Below, piece after piece: positions 1-9,913 of a DNA stretch of 64,000 nucleotides. The stretch lies in assembly GCF_019392195.1 (NCBI RefSeq), contig NZ_JAHXKI010000003.1:372001-436000 (forward strand), read 5' to 3'. Each line of letters opens with the position of its first letter. Position 1 is the stretch's first letter. This stretch comes from Marinobacter sp. F4206. Its GTDB lineage: Bacteria; Pseudomonadota; Gammaproteobacteria; Pseudomonadales; Oleiphilaceae. Made by a program: the position numbers and the translations under genes. A model generated the notes under the pieces. That model was not told where the DNA came from, did not search any database, and saw nothing but the letters and a program-made list of their open reading frames with translations.

Positions 1-285
1 CCCGGCTTCCAGGGCATTTTCAAAGCCGCGAAGGTTCGGCGTCAGCACCGAATAGCGGACGCCAGGCTTGCGATTGATACCGGCCATGACCTTGGCGGCG
101 TCGCCCATCTGCGGCACCCACTTCGGGGATACGAAGCTGGCGGACTCGATGTGGGTCAGGCCGCAGTCGGCCAAGCGGTCGATCAGTCCGGTCTTGATCC
201 GGGTGGCGATGACCGGGCCGGGCTCGTTCTGTAAACCATCCCGGGGGCTCATCTCCACCAGGCGAACCTGTTTGGGGAAGGCCAT
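1..285 (-). CDS. liuE: Hydroxymethylglutaryl-CoA lyase, N-terminal part (gene cut by window edge)
   Basis: First 95 codons of 3-hydroxy-3-methylglutaryl-CoA lyase, which splits HMG-CoA into acetoacetate and acetyl-CoA as the last step of leucine breakdown. The family signature EMSPRDGLQNE lies at residues 11-21; its Arg-Asp pair (R15, D16) corresponds to the catalytic and metal-binding pair of the family. The ATG shares one base with the liuD stop (TAATG), and a GAGGGAG ribosome site lies inside the end of liuD, so the two are translationally coupled. Family members have about 300 residues, so roughly two thirds lie outside the window to the left. It is the last visible gene of the liu operon. 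I see no damage in the visible part. Confidence 0.95.
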   Translation of the reverse strand, partial: MAFPKQVRLVEMSPRDGLQNEPGPVIATRIKTGLIDRLADCGLTHIESASFVSPKWVPQMGDAAKVMAGINRKPGVRYSVLTPNLRGFENALEAG

Positions 286-2279
286 TACTCTGCTCCCTCT
301 TCGCTGACTTCAATGGCGATCAATTCGGCACCTTCAGAGACCTGGTCGCCTTCGGCGAAGAAAATCTCGCTGACGGTGCCGTCGGCCGGGGCCTTGATGG
401 CATGCTCCATCTTCATGGCCTCCATGATGACCAGGGTCTGACCGGCGGTTACCTGGTCGCCGACCTTGGCCTGCACGGCAACGATGGCACCGTTCATTGG
501 TGCCTCCAGGCTGCCTTCGCCGGCCATGTCCTCGAACCCGTAGGTCTCACGATAGATACTGCATTGGAAGGTATCGCCCTCGTAGAACAGCACCAGCTGG
601 TCCTTGTGAAGGTTGCCGTGCACGCTGATCCGGTGGCCGTTGATGACGGCCTGGAGGTAATCGTCGTCCAGTCGGGCAGTCAGGTTGTAGACACTGTCGC
701 CGACGAACACCTGGTAACGGTCGTCCCGCTCGAGAATCTTGAGGTCGTGAATCTCCTCGCCGACCTGCAGTTGCAGCGGCTGGGCGTATTCCGAGTTCAT
801 GCGCCAGCTGTTGCGGCGGCCAAACGGAGACCACGGATCGGTGGACGCCGGCTCGCTGGATTTGCGCTCTTCCAGAACAAAGCCTGCGGCCAGTACCAGG
901 GCCTTGTGGGTGTCGAGCTTGGACTTCGGGAACAGCAGATCCCGATGGCTATCGATAAAGCCGGTGGTCAGGTCCTCCTCCCGGAACGGCTGGGCATCGG
1001 CCAGCGCATGCAGGAAGCGGATGTTGGTCTTCACTCCGGCGATGCGGTAGTTCTCCAGTGCCTGGACCATGCGGTTGATGGCCTGGTCCCGGGTCTCGTC
1101 CCACACGATCAGCTTTGCAATCATGGGGTCGTAATGAATGCTGATGTCGTCGCCTTCGGTCACGCCGGTATCGACGCGCACATGGGCGCTTTCATCGGGG
1201 GTGCTCAGGTAACGCAGATGCCCGGTGGCCGGCAGGAAGTCGTGGTCCGGGTCCTCGGCATAGATACGGGCTTCCAGGGCATGGCCGCGGGTTTTTACCT
1301 CGGACTGGGCCAGCGGCAACGATTCGCCCCAGGCGATTTTCAGCTGCCATTCCACCAGATCCTGGCCGGTCACCATTTCGGTGACCGGGTGCTCGACCTG
1401 CAGGCGAGTGTTCATCTCCATGAAGAAGAACGATCCGTCCACGTCGTAGAGGAATTCGACGGTACCGGCACCCACGTAGTTGATGGCCTGGGCTGCGCGC
1501 ACGGCAGCTTCACCCATGGCCTTGCGGGTTTTCTCGCTCAGGCCCGGGGCTGGTGCTTCTTCCAGCACCTTCTGGTGCCGGCGCTGCACGGAGCAGTCCC
1601 GCTCGGCCAGGTACACACCCTCGCCATCCTGATCACAGAATACCTGGATTTCCACGTGGCGTGGCTGGGTCAGGTAGCGTTCGATCAACATGTCCGGGTT
1701 GCCGAAGGCGTTCTGGGCTTCCCGTTTTGCGGCAGCCAGGGCGTCGTCAAACTCGCCCATGTTTTCGACCACGCGCATGCCTTTACCGCCCCCACCGGCC
1801 ACGGCCTTCAGCAGCAGAGGGAAGCCGCATTTTTCAGCTTCGGTGCGCAGGGTTTCCGGCGACTGGTCGTCGCCGTGGTAGCCCGGCACCAGTGGTACGC
1901 CGGCCTTTTCCATGATGGCCTTGGCGGCGGACTTGGAACCCATGGCCGCGATGGCGGAAGAGGGCGGGCCGATAAACACCAGGTCGTTGGCTTCGCAGGC
2001 CTCCGCAAATTCGGTGTTCTCCGACAGGAAGCCATAGCCCGGGTGGATGGCCTGGGCACCGCTCTCCTTGGCGATCTCGATGATTTTCTCGGCCCGCAGG
2101 TAGCTCTCGGAGCTTGGGGCGGGGCCAATGTGGAACGCTTCGTCGGCCATGGCAACATGGCGAGCGTTGGCGTCCGCGTCTGAATACACGGCAACGCAAC
2201 GGATACCCATACGGTGGGCGGTCTGTATGATCCGGCAGGCGATTTCGCCCCGGTTGGCGATCAGTATTTTGCTGAACAT
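285..2279 (-). CDS. liuD: Methylcrotonoyl-CoA carboxylase, biotin-carrying alpha subunit
   Basis: ATP-dependent biotin carboxylase subunit (664 aa) that, with LiuB, carboxylates 3-methylcrotonyl-CoA to 3-methylglutaconyl-CoA in leucine degradation. The biotin carboxylase domain fills residues 1 to about 450, with the Gly-rich ATP loop GGGGKGM at 162-168 and the family motif MEMNTRLQVEHPVTE further on. The biotinyl domain is at the C-terminus, with AMKMEH at 621-626, so Lys623 is the expected biotinylation site. Acetyl-CoA, propionyl-CoA and geranyl-CoA carboxylases share this architecture; the leucine substrate is inferred from the neighbours (isovaleryl-CoA dehydrogenase, methylglutaconyl-CoA hydratase, HMG-CoA lyase). 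The start lies one base beyond the liuC stop region, and the stop overlaps the liuE start. Confidence 0.96.
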   Translation of the reverse strand: MFSKILIANRGEIACRIIQTAHRMGIRCVAVYSDADANARHVAMADEAFHIGPAPSSESYLRAEKIIEIAKESGAQAIHPGYGFLSENTEFAEACEANDLVFIGPPSSAIAAMGSKSAAKAIMEKAGVPLVPGYHGDDQSPETLRTEAEKCGFPLLLKAVAGGGGKGMRVVENMGEFDDALAAAKREAQNAFGNPDMLIERYLTQPRHVEIQVFCDQDGEGVYLAERDCSVQRRHQKVLEEAPAPGLSEKTRKAMGEAAVRAAQAINYVGAGTVEFLYDVDGSFFFMEMNTRLQVEHPVTEMVTGQDLVEWQLKIAWGESLPLAQSEVKTRGHALEARIYAEDPDHDFLPATGHLRYLSTPDESAHVRVDTGVTEGDDISIHYDPMIAKLIVWDETRDQAINRMVQALENYRIAGVKTNIRFLHALADAQPFREEDLTTGFIDSHRDLLFPKSKLDTHKALVLAAGFVLEERKSSEPASTDPWSPFGRRNSWRMNSEYAQPLQLQVGEEIHDLKILERDDRYQVFVGDSVYNLTARLDDDYLQAVINGHRISVHGNLHKDQLVLFYEGDTFQCSIYRETYGFEDMAGEGSLEAPMNGAIVAVQAKVGDQVTAGQTLVIMEAMKMEHAIKAPADGTVSEIFFAEGDQVSEGAELIAIEVSEEGAE

Positions 2280-2280
2280 G

Positions 2281-3087
2281 TCACTTGTTCTCCGGAATCC
2301 AGTTGGCGCGGCGCTTGTTCAGGAAGGCACTCAAACCTTCCTGCCCTTCTTCGCCCACGCGAGTGTCGGCGATGCGGTGTGCTGTGTCGTCAATCACGGT
2401 GTCATTGATTGGCTTATGGCTGACGGCGAACACCAGATCCTTGGCAGCTTTCATGGCTTCCGGACCGTTCAGAGCGAGCTGCTCCAGCATCCCGTTACAG
2501 CGCGCCTCCATGGCCTCGACATCGTCGCAAACGATGTGGACCAGGCCATATTCTTCGGCCTGCCGAGCAGTGAACACCTCGGCAGAGATGAAATACCGGC
2601 GGGCCTGGCGTTCGCCGATGGCACGCACCACGTAAGGGCTGATCACCGCCGGAATGAGGCCCAGTTTCACTTCGCTCAGGCAGAAGCTGGATTTTTCGGT
2701 GGCGATGACAATGTCGCAGCAGGCGGCGAGGCCCACCGCGCCGCCAAACGCGGCACCCTGCACCAGGCCAATGACCGGCTTGGACAGGTGGTTCAGCACG
2801 TTCATCAGCCGGGCCAATTCCCGGGAATCGTCCAGGTTTTCCTGCCGGGTGTTGTCGGCCATGCGGCGCATCCAGCCAAGGTCTGCGCCGGCGGAGAAGT
2901 GCTTGCCCTCGGAGCGCAGGATGACCACTTTGGTGTCCGCGTCGTCGTTGACTTCGGTCAGCGCATTGATCAACTGCTGGATGATCACGTCGTCAAACGC
3001 ATTGCGTTTGTCCGGGCGGTTCAGCACCACTTCGGTGATACCTTCGGCGCGGCGCTTGAGCAGAACCGCAGTTTCTTGTTCTGTCAT
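2281..3087 (-). CDS. liuC: Methylglutaconyl-CoA hydratase (crotonase family)
   Basis: Enoyl-CoA hydratase/isomerase family protein of 268 aa that hydrates 3-methylglutaconyl-CoA to HMG-CoA. The crotonase fold is recognisable from the oxyanion-hole segments GKHFSAGADLGWM near residue 65 and GAAFGGAVGLAACCD near residue 115. The position between liuB and liuD fits the canonical liuABCDE order, which is the main reason for the substrate assignment; by fold alone it could be a general enoyl-CoA hydratase. The gap to liuB is 14 bp and to liuD 1 bp, so it is clearly co-transcribed and translated from one message. Confidence 0.93.
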   Translation of the reverse strand: MTEQETAVLLKRRAEGITEVVLNRPDKRNAFDDVIIQQLINALTEVNDDADTKVVILRSEGKHFSAGADLGWMRRMADNTRQENLDDSRELARLMNVLNHLSKPVIGLVQGAAFGGAVGLAACCDIVIATEKSSFCLSEVKLGLIPAVISPYVVRAIGERQARRYFISAEVFTARQAEEYGLVHIVCDDVEAMEARCNGMLEQLALNGPEAMKAAKDLVFAVSHKPINDTVIDDTAHRIADTRVGEEGQEGLSAFLNKRRANWIPENK

Positions 3088-3101
3088 GGCAGGTCTCCCG
3101 A

Positions 3102-4709
<1,608 letters not shown>

Positions 4710-4738
4710 AGGGCATCTAGTCCGTGTGTCGGGCCTGC

Positions 4739-4830
4739 CGGGGCGGCACTTCGGGAACCGCTACGAGCACGTCCATGTGCGCTTGTTTCCGGCCATCCTT
4801 GGCCTCCAACATTCCCGAAGTGCCACCCCG
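4739..4830. repeat. Long inverted repeat between liuA and liuB
   Basis: Two 18-base arms, 4739-4756 and 4813-4830, are reverse complements at 17 of 18 positions and enclose 56 bases. Two short inner stems (GCAC/GTGC at about 4768-4780 and GGCC/GGCC at about 4791-4804) could make a branched, three-stem fold in the liu mRNA. There is no U-run after it in the operon direction, so it is not a standard terminator. It may be an mRNA stabilising or processing element, or a small mobile intergenic repeat. Function is inferred only. Confidence 0.7.
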
Positions 4831-4876
4831 TCAGACCCTCGTCATACTTGGGTACTGGCTTCCTGGTGCTTTGTTC

Positions 4877-6043
4877 TTACTTGTTCAGGAACAGCTCACG
4901 ACCGATCAGCATGCGGCGGATCTCGGAAGTACCCGCGCCGATTTCATAGAGTTTGGCGTCACGCAGCAGGCGACCTGTCGGGTACTCGTTGATGTAGCCG
5001 TTACCGCCGAGCAGCTGGATGGCGTCCAGGGCAAGCTTGGTCGCCATTTCGGCGGAGTAGAGGATGGCGCCGGCGGCGTCTTTGCGAGTGGTTTCGCCGC
5101 GATCAGCGGACATGGCCACCATGTAGACGTAGGACTTGGCTGTGTTCATCCAGGTGTACATGTCCGCCACTTTGCCCTGCACCAGTTCGAACTCGCCGAT
5201 GGCCTGGCCGAACTGCTTGCGCTCGCGGATGTATGGGACGGTTACGTCGAGGGCCGCCTGCATAATGCCCAGAGGGCCGCCGGACAGAACCAGGCGCTCG
5301 TAGTCCAGGCCGCTCATCAGTACCTTGGCGCCATTGCCTTCGCCGCCCAGGATGTTTTCGCGGGGCACCTTGCAGTCTTCAAAGACCAGTTCGCAGGTGT
5401 TGGAGCCGCGCATGCCGAGTTTGTCGAGCTTCTGGTGGCGGCTGAAGCCCGGGTAGTCGCGTTCGACGATAAAGGCGGTCACGCCTCTGGAGCCGGCCTG
5501 GGTGTCGGTTTTGGCGTAGATCACGTAGGTATGGGCGTCTGGGCCGTTGGTGATCCACATCTTGTTGCCGTTCAGTACGAAGTGATCGCCTTCGTCTCGG
5601 GCCGACAGTTTCATGGAGATGACGTCGGAGCCGGCGTTGGGCTCGGACATGGCCAGGGCACCAACGTGTTCACCGCTGACCAGCTTGGGCAGGTATTTCT
5701 GCTTCTGCTCTTCGGTACCGTTACGGTGAATCTGGTTCACGCACAGGTTGGAGTGTGCACCGTAAGACAGGCCAACCGAGGCCGAGGCACGGCTGATTTC
5801 TTCCATGGCAATCACATGGGCGAGGTACCCCATATCGGAGCCGCCGTATTCCTCGGCTACGGTAATGCCCAACAGGCCCATGTCACCCATCTTGCGCCAG
5901 AGGTCCATGGGAAACTCGTTGTTGCGGTCGATTTCTTCGGCGCGCGGGGCGATTTCGGAGGCGGCGAAGCCATTGATCTGCTCGCGCAGCATATCGAGGG
6001 TTTCACCAAGGCCGAAGTTGAGCTCTGAGTACTGTGATTTCAT
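4877..6043 (-). CDS. liuA: Isovaleryl-CoA dehydrogenase
   Basis: FAD-dependent acyl-CoA dehydrogenase of 388 aa that oxidises isovaleryl-CoA to 3-methylcrotonyl-CoA. Seen in the sequence: the FAD/substrate motif [12 protein letters not shown] (residues about 131-142), the C-terminal [13 protein letters not shown] and [12 protein letters not shown] motifs, and [14 protein letters not shown] near residue 250. In this last segment the Glu matches the catalytic base position peculiar to isovaleryl-CoA dehydrogenases; most other acyl-CoA dehydrogenases carry their Glu in the C-terminal motif instead. It is the first enzyme gene of the liu operon, 87 bp after liuR. Electrons are expected to pass to ETF. 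Confidence 0.96.
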   Translation of the reverse strand: MKSQYSELNFGLGETLDMLREQINGFAASEIAPRAEEIDRNNEFPMDLWRKMGDMGLLGITVAEEYGGSDMGYLAHVIAMEEISRASASVGLSYGAHSNLCVNQIHRNGTEEQKQKYLPKLVSGEHVGALAMSEPNAGSDVISMKLSARDEGDHFVLNGNKMWITNGPDAHTYVIYAKTDTQAGSRGVTAFIVERDYPGFSRHQKLDKLGMRGSNTCELVFEDCKVPRENILGGEGNGAKVLMSGLDYERLVLSGGPLGIMQAALDVTVPYIRERKQFGQAIGEFELVQGKVADMYTWMNTAKSYVYMVAMSADRGETTRKDAAGAILYSAEMATKLALDAIQLLGGNGYINEYPTGRLLRDAKLYEIGAGTSEIRRMLIGRELFLNK

Positions 6044-6130
6044 GTCGGTTACCTTTTATTTGGATCTCTGGCTTACGAGGATTCATAACCGGACAGCCAT
6101 GGCGCAGGGCAGGGTAGATGCCTTGCGGGT

Positions 6131-6580
6131 TCATCGCTGTTCGGCGGTTGTCGTCTCTTCTTCGTTGGCTGACACCTGCTGTTCTTTTTTTCTTGTCTGC
6201 AGGTCTGCCAGCGCTTCCCGGCACCGCGCCTCGGCGGTGTCCATTTCCATTTCTGCCTGCGCAATGTCGTTCTTCTGCTGTTCCAGCTGGGCGCGTTTTC
6301 GGCTCAGGGTTTCCAGCATCAGCAGCAGCTGCTTTTCGTTACCGCTGAGGGTTTCGTCCCACAGGTCAAAGAGTTCTTTGGTTTCCGCCAGTGAGAACCC
6401 CATGCGTTTACCCCGAAGGATCAGCTTCAGCCGAACGCGATCCTTGGAGCTGAATATCCGCGTTTGCCCGCGCCGGGTGGGCTTGAGCAGTTCCTGATCC
6501 TCGTAGAAACGGATGCTCCGGGTCGTCACGTCGAACTCCTTGGCGAGTTCGCTGATGCTGTAGGTTTCTTTTTTCATCAT
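6131..6580 (-). CDS. liuR: MerR-family regulator of leucine degradation
   Basis: MerR-type regulator (149 aa) with an N-terminal winged helix-turn-helix (SISELAKEFDVTTRSIRFYEDQ, residues about 7-28) followed by a long dimerisation coiled coil (about 80-130). It ends in a charged tail without the Cys ligands of metal-sensing MerR proteins. Position at the head of liuABCDE and size fit LiuR, which in related proteobacteria controls leucine/isovalerate genes. Two ATG codons occur in tandem (6580 and 6577); AAGGA lies upstream of both, so either may be used. It is likely autoregulated through the palindrome at 6615-6630. Confidence 0.93.
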   Translation of the reverse strand: MMKKETYSISELAKEFDVTTRSIRFYEDQELLKPTRRGQTRIFSSKDRVRLKLILRGKRMGFSLAETKELFDLWDETLSGNEKQLLLMLETLSRKRAQLEQQKNDIAQAEMEMDTAEARCREALADLQTRKKEQQVSANEEETTTAEQR

Positions 6581-6614
6581 GGAGAATTCCTTTTTCGACT
6601 TAGGTTAGATAAAG

Positions 6615-6630
6615 TTTACGTAAACGTAAA
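6615..6630. promoter_or_regulatory. Probable LiuR operator
   Basis: TTTACGTAAACGTAAA, a 16-bp palindrome with one mismatch, lies in the 104-bp gap between divergent liuR (start 6580) and the short-chain dehydrogenase gene (start 6685). AT-rich palindromes with an ACGT core are what I expect for LiuR-type MerR proteins. No second copy is visible in the liuR-liuA gap, so one site may control both operons. Confidence 0.7.
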
Positions 6631-6684
6631 GTGCTTTTACGGTCAGATTTCGAACAAAAAGTGTCTTTAGAGCAGGAGTAAACG

Positions 6685-7446
6685 ATGGAATTCAAAAATG
6701 TGGCGGCCATTGTAACAGGCGGAGCATCAGGACTTGGCGAAGGCGCGGCCCGTGCGCTGGCGGCGGCTGGCTGCAAGGTGGCGATCCTGGATGTGCAGAA
6801 AGAGCAGGGTGAGAAGGTGGCTGCAGAGATCGGCGGCATTTTCCTGCACTGCGATGTGACTTCTGCGGACAGTGCCGAAGCGGCGATCACTGCGGCGCGG
6901 GAAGCCCATGGCCCCTGCGGCGTGGCGGTAAGCTGCGCGGGCATTGCCCCGGCCTCGAAAATTCTGGGTCGCGAAGGTGTGATGCCGCTGGAGAACTTCA
7001 GCAAGGTTATTCAGGTCAACCTGATTGGGACCTTCAACATCCTGAGGCTGGCGGCGGCCGATATGGCCCAGCGTGAACCCAACGCAGAAGGTGAGCGTGG
7101 TGTCATCATCAACACCGCGTCGGTGGCGGCCTACGAAGGCCAGATCGGCCAGGCGGCCTACAGTGCGTCCAAGGGCGGGGTGGTCTCACTGACCCTGCAG
7201 TCCGCCCGTGAGCTGGCTCGTGAGGGCATCCGTGTAAATACGATTGCGCCGGGCCTGTTCATGACCCCCATGATGGCGGGTATGCCCGAAGAGGTTCAGG
7301 AAAGCCTGGCGGCCACGCTGCCTTTCCCGAAGCGTCTCGGCAAGCCGGAGGAGTTCGGCATGATGGTGGACCAGATGGTCCGCAATCCGATTCTCAACGG
7401 TGAAGTGGTTCGTCTGGACTGTGCCCTGCGCATGGCGCCGAAGTGA
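6685..7446 (+). CDS. Short-chain dehydrogenase, HSD10-like 3-hydroxyacyl-CoA dehydrogenase
   Basis: NAD(H)-dependent SDR of 253 aa. The Rossmann motif [10 protein letters not shown] is at residues 11-20, and the catalytic Ser and Tyr-x-x-x-Lys are in [10 protein letters not shown] and AAYSASKGG. The C-terminal [18 protein letters not shown] segment resembles type-II 3-hydroxyacyl-CoA dehydrogenase (17-beta-HSD10), which oxidises 3-hydroxy-2-methylbutyryl-CoA in isoleucine breakdown. It is followed by acyl-CoA dehydrogenase and thiolase genes, which supports a beta-oxidation role. It starts an operon divergent from liuR, behind a shared palindrome. Exact substrate (isoleucine intermediate versus fatty acyl) cannot be fixed from the sequence. 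Confidence 0.9.
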   Translation: MEFKNVAAIVTGGASGLGEGAARALAAAGCKVAILDVQKEQGEKVAAEIGGIFLHCDVTSADSAEAAITAAREAHGPCGVAVSCAGIAPASKILGREGVMPLENFSKVIQVNLIGTFNILRLAAADMAQREPNAEGERGVIINTASVAAYEGQIGQAAYSASKGGVVSLTLQSARELAREGIRVNTIAPGLFMTPMMAGMPEEVQESLAATLPFPKRLGKPEEFGMMVDQMVRNPILNGEVVRLDCALRMAPK

Positions 7447-7470
7447 AGCATTCAATTGCAGGAGACATAC

Positions 7471-8622
7471 ATGACCGTGTCTGTTGATAAAGAAGAACTG
7501 GCGATGTTCCGGGAGTCGGTGATCAAGGTCCTGGAAAAGGAAGTGGCGCCGCATTACGAAGCCTGGGAAAAAACCGGGCTGGTGCCCCGCGAACTCTGGA
7601 ACACCCTGGGTGATGCCGGGATGCTTTGCGTCGATGTGCCCGAGGACTGTGGCGGCATTGGCGCACCTTTCCAGTTCTCTGTGGTGGTGGGCGAAGAGCT
7701 GGCACGACTGGGCTTCGGTGCGCTGTCCACCAACGTGATGGTGCATTCGGACATCGTTGCGCCTTATCTGAGCCACATGGGCAATGATGAGCAGCGTCAG
7801 CAGTGGTTGCCAAAGCTGGTCTCCGGTGAAGCCGTGGGCGCCATTGCCATGACCGAGCCCGGCGCGGGCAGCGACCTGCAGGCGATCCGCACCAGCGCGG
7901 TGAAAGACGGCGACGATTACATCCTCAACGGCTCCAAGACCTTCATCACCAACGGTCAGCATGCCGATATGGTGATTGTCGCGGCCAAGACCGACCCGAA
8001 AGCCGGAGCGCGGGGCATCAGCCTCTTCCTGGTGGACACCTCGTTGCCGGGGTACAGCAAGGGTCGGAATCTGGACAAGATAGGCCAACATTCCGGAGAC
8101 ACCTCCGAGCTGTTCTTCTCCGACATGCGCATTCCCTCGTCCGCGCTGCTCGGTGAGGAAGGACAGGGTTTCATGTACCTGATGCGCGAATTGCCCCGTG
8201 AACGCCTGGTGATTGGCGCCCTTGGTGTTGCCGCTGCCCGGGGCTCCCTGGACCTGACCATTGCTTACGCTCAGGAGCGGGAACTGTTCGGTCAGAAGCT
8301 GGCCCAGTTGCAGAATACCCGCTTCGAAATTGCCCGAATGGAAACCGACTACCGGGTGAACAAGGCGTTCGTGGACCAGTGCATCGACCAGTACGACCTT
8401 GGCGAGCTGGATGCACCGACCGCCTCCATGGCCAAGTACAGCGCCACGGAGATGCAGTGTCGGGTGGCCGATGGCTGCCTGCAGCTGTTTGGCGGCTATG
8501 GCTACACCACCGAATACCCGATTTCCCGGAACTTCATCGATGCCAGGGTGCAGCGCATTTATGGCGGCACCTCGGAAGTGATGAAAGAAATTATTGCCCG
8601 GTCCGTTTTGGGCAAGGGCTGA
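7471..8622 (+). CDS. Acyl-CoA dehydrogenase
   Basis: FAD-dependent acyl-CoA dehydrogenase of 383 aa. Motifs seen: AIAMTEPGAGSDLQ (about 120-133), FITNGQHADMVIV, QLFGGYGYTTEYP, and the terminal IYGGTSEVMKEIIAR, where the Glu is the usual catalytic base (unlike LiuA). I place the start at ATG 7471 because AGGAG (7460-7464) stands 6 bases before it; an upstream TTG at 7456 would put this site inside the gene. Between the SDR and thiolase genes it completes most of a beta-oxidation round; a hydratase is missing and may be supplied elsewhere. Branched short-chain substrates such as 2-methylbutyryl-CoA are plausible from context. Confidence 0.93.
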   Translation: MTVSVDKEELAMFRESVIKVLEKEVAPHYEAWEKTGLVPRELWNTLGDAGMLCVDVPEDCGGIGAPFQFSVVVGEELARLGFGALSTNVMVHSDIVAPYLSHMGNDEQRQQWLPKLVSGEAVGAIAMTEPGAGSDLQAIRTSAVKDGDDYILNGSKTFITNGQHADMVIVAAKTDPKAGARGISLFLVDTSLPGYSKGRNLDKIGQHSGDTSELFFSDMRIPSSALLGEEGQGFMYLMRELPRERLVIGALGVAAARGSLDLTIAYAQERELFGQKLAQLQNTRFEIARMETDYRVNKAFVDQCIDQYDLGELDAPTASMAKYSATEMQCRVADGCLQLFGGYGYTTEYPISRNFIDARVQRIYGGTSEVMKEIIARSVLGKG

Positions 8623-8642
8623 TTGGTTAGAGAGGAAAAATC

Positions 8643-9824
8643 ATGAGTGACAACAGTGTAGTGATTGCTGGTTCGGCCCGGACTCCCATGGGCGGCATGA
8701 TGGGCTCGCTCAGCTCGGTCCGTTCCCCGCAACTGGGTGCGGAATCCATCAAGGCCGCCATTGAGCGCTCGGGCCTGCAACCCGCAGACATCCAGGAAGT
8801 GATCATGGGCTGCGTTTTGCCCGCGGGCCTCGGGCAGGCGCCTGCCCGTCAAGCCTCTCGCGCCTCCGGCATTCCGGACAGTTCCGGCTGCACCACCATC
8901 AACAAAATGTGCGGCTCCGGCATGCAGGCGGTGATCATGGCGCACGACCAGATCAAGGCCGGGACCAACAACATCATGATTGCCGGCGGTATGGAGAACA
9001 TGAGCCAGGCGCCGTACCTGCTGCCCAAAGCGCGCGCCGGCATGCGCATGGGCCATGGCCAGGTGCTCGACAGCATGTTTCTGGATGGCCTTGAGGATGC
9101 CTACGAAGGTGGCCTGATGGGTGTCTTTGCCCAGCGCACGGCCGACAAGTACGACATCAGCCGGCAGGCCATGGACGAGTTTGCCATCGGTTCACTGCAG
9201 AAGTCCCTGGCCGCCATTGAGAATGGCTGGTTCAAGGACGAGATTGTCCCCGTGAGTGTCGCTGGCCGCGGTGGCGACACCCTGGTGGACATCGACGAGC
9301 AGCCGGGTAATGCCAGGCCGGAAAAGATTCCCAACCTGAAGCCGGCGTTTGCCAAAGACGGCTCGGTGACGGCGGCCAATTCCAGCTCCATCAGCGACGG
9401 TGCCTCGGCCCTGGTGCTGACTTCGGCCGCTGAGGCCGATGCCCGCGGTCTCGTTCCGCAGGCGCGGATTGTGGCCCATGCTACCCACGCGCGCCTGCCG
9501 TCCGAATTCACTCTGGCTCCTATTGGCGCCATCGAGAAGGTCCTGAAGAAGGCCGAGTGGTCGGTGGACGACGTGGACTTGTTCGAGATCAATGAGGCCT
9601 TTGCGGTGGTAACCCTCGCTGCGATCAACGAACTTGGCCTGCCCGCAGAAAAGGTCAACGTGCACGGTGGCGCTTGTGCCCTGGGTCATCCGATTGGTTC
9701 CTCAGGCTCACGGATCATCGTGACCCTGATCAATGCGCTTAAACAGCGTGGCCTGAAGCGTGGTGTGGCGTCTCTCTGCATTGGCGGGGGCGAAGGCACT
9801 GCCGTGGCCATTGAACTGATCTGA
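8643..9824 (+). CDS. Thiolase (acetyl-CoA C-acyltransferase)
   Basis: Thiolase of 393 aa that cleaves a 3-ketoacyl-CoA with CoA, or condenses acetyl-CoA. The nucleophilic Cys is in TTINKMCGSGMQAV (about residue 90). The active-site His is in the NEAFA segment near 320, and the second Cys is in GGACALGHPIGSSGSR (about 345-360) together with CIGGGEGTA at the end. The gene lies 20 bp after the acyl-CoA dehydrogenase with a GAGAGGAAA ribosome site. It probably releases acetyl-CoA (and propionyl-CoA if isoleucine is the substrate). General acetoacetyl-CoA thiolases look the same, so specificity is open. Confidence 0.93.
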   Translation: MSDNSVVIAGSARTPMGGMMGSLSSVRSPQLGAESIKAAIERSGLQPADIQEVIMGCVLPAGLGQAPARQASRASGIPDSSGCTTINKMCGSGMQAVIMAHDQIKAGTNNIMIAGGMENMSQAPYLLPKARAGMRMGHGQVLDSMFLDGLEDAYEGGLMGVFAQRTADKYDISRQAMDEFAIGSLQKSLAAIENGWFKDEIVPVSVAGRGGDTLVDIDEQPGNARPEKIPNLKPAFAKDGSVTAANSSSISDGASALVLTSAAEADARGLVPQARIVAHATHARLPSEFTLAPIGAIEKVLKKAEWSVDDVDLFEINEAFAVVTLAAINELGLPAEKVNVHGGACALGHPIGSSGSRIIVTLINALKQRGLKRGVASLCIGGGEGTAVAIELI

Positions 9825-9913
9825 TTTGGGAGATCGCTGCTCAATGTAGCCTGCCTTGCTGTGGGGCGGGCTTGCGGGGTGGCCGGTGGATTTATCATGA
9901 CGGGTTTACAGAG

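Noticed and set aside
9825-9913. Terminator between the thiolase and sigma-54 regulator genes
   Set aside because: GC-rich half repeats (GCCTGCC and GGGCGGGC) do not pair well and no T-run follows on either strand.
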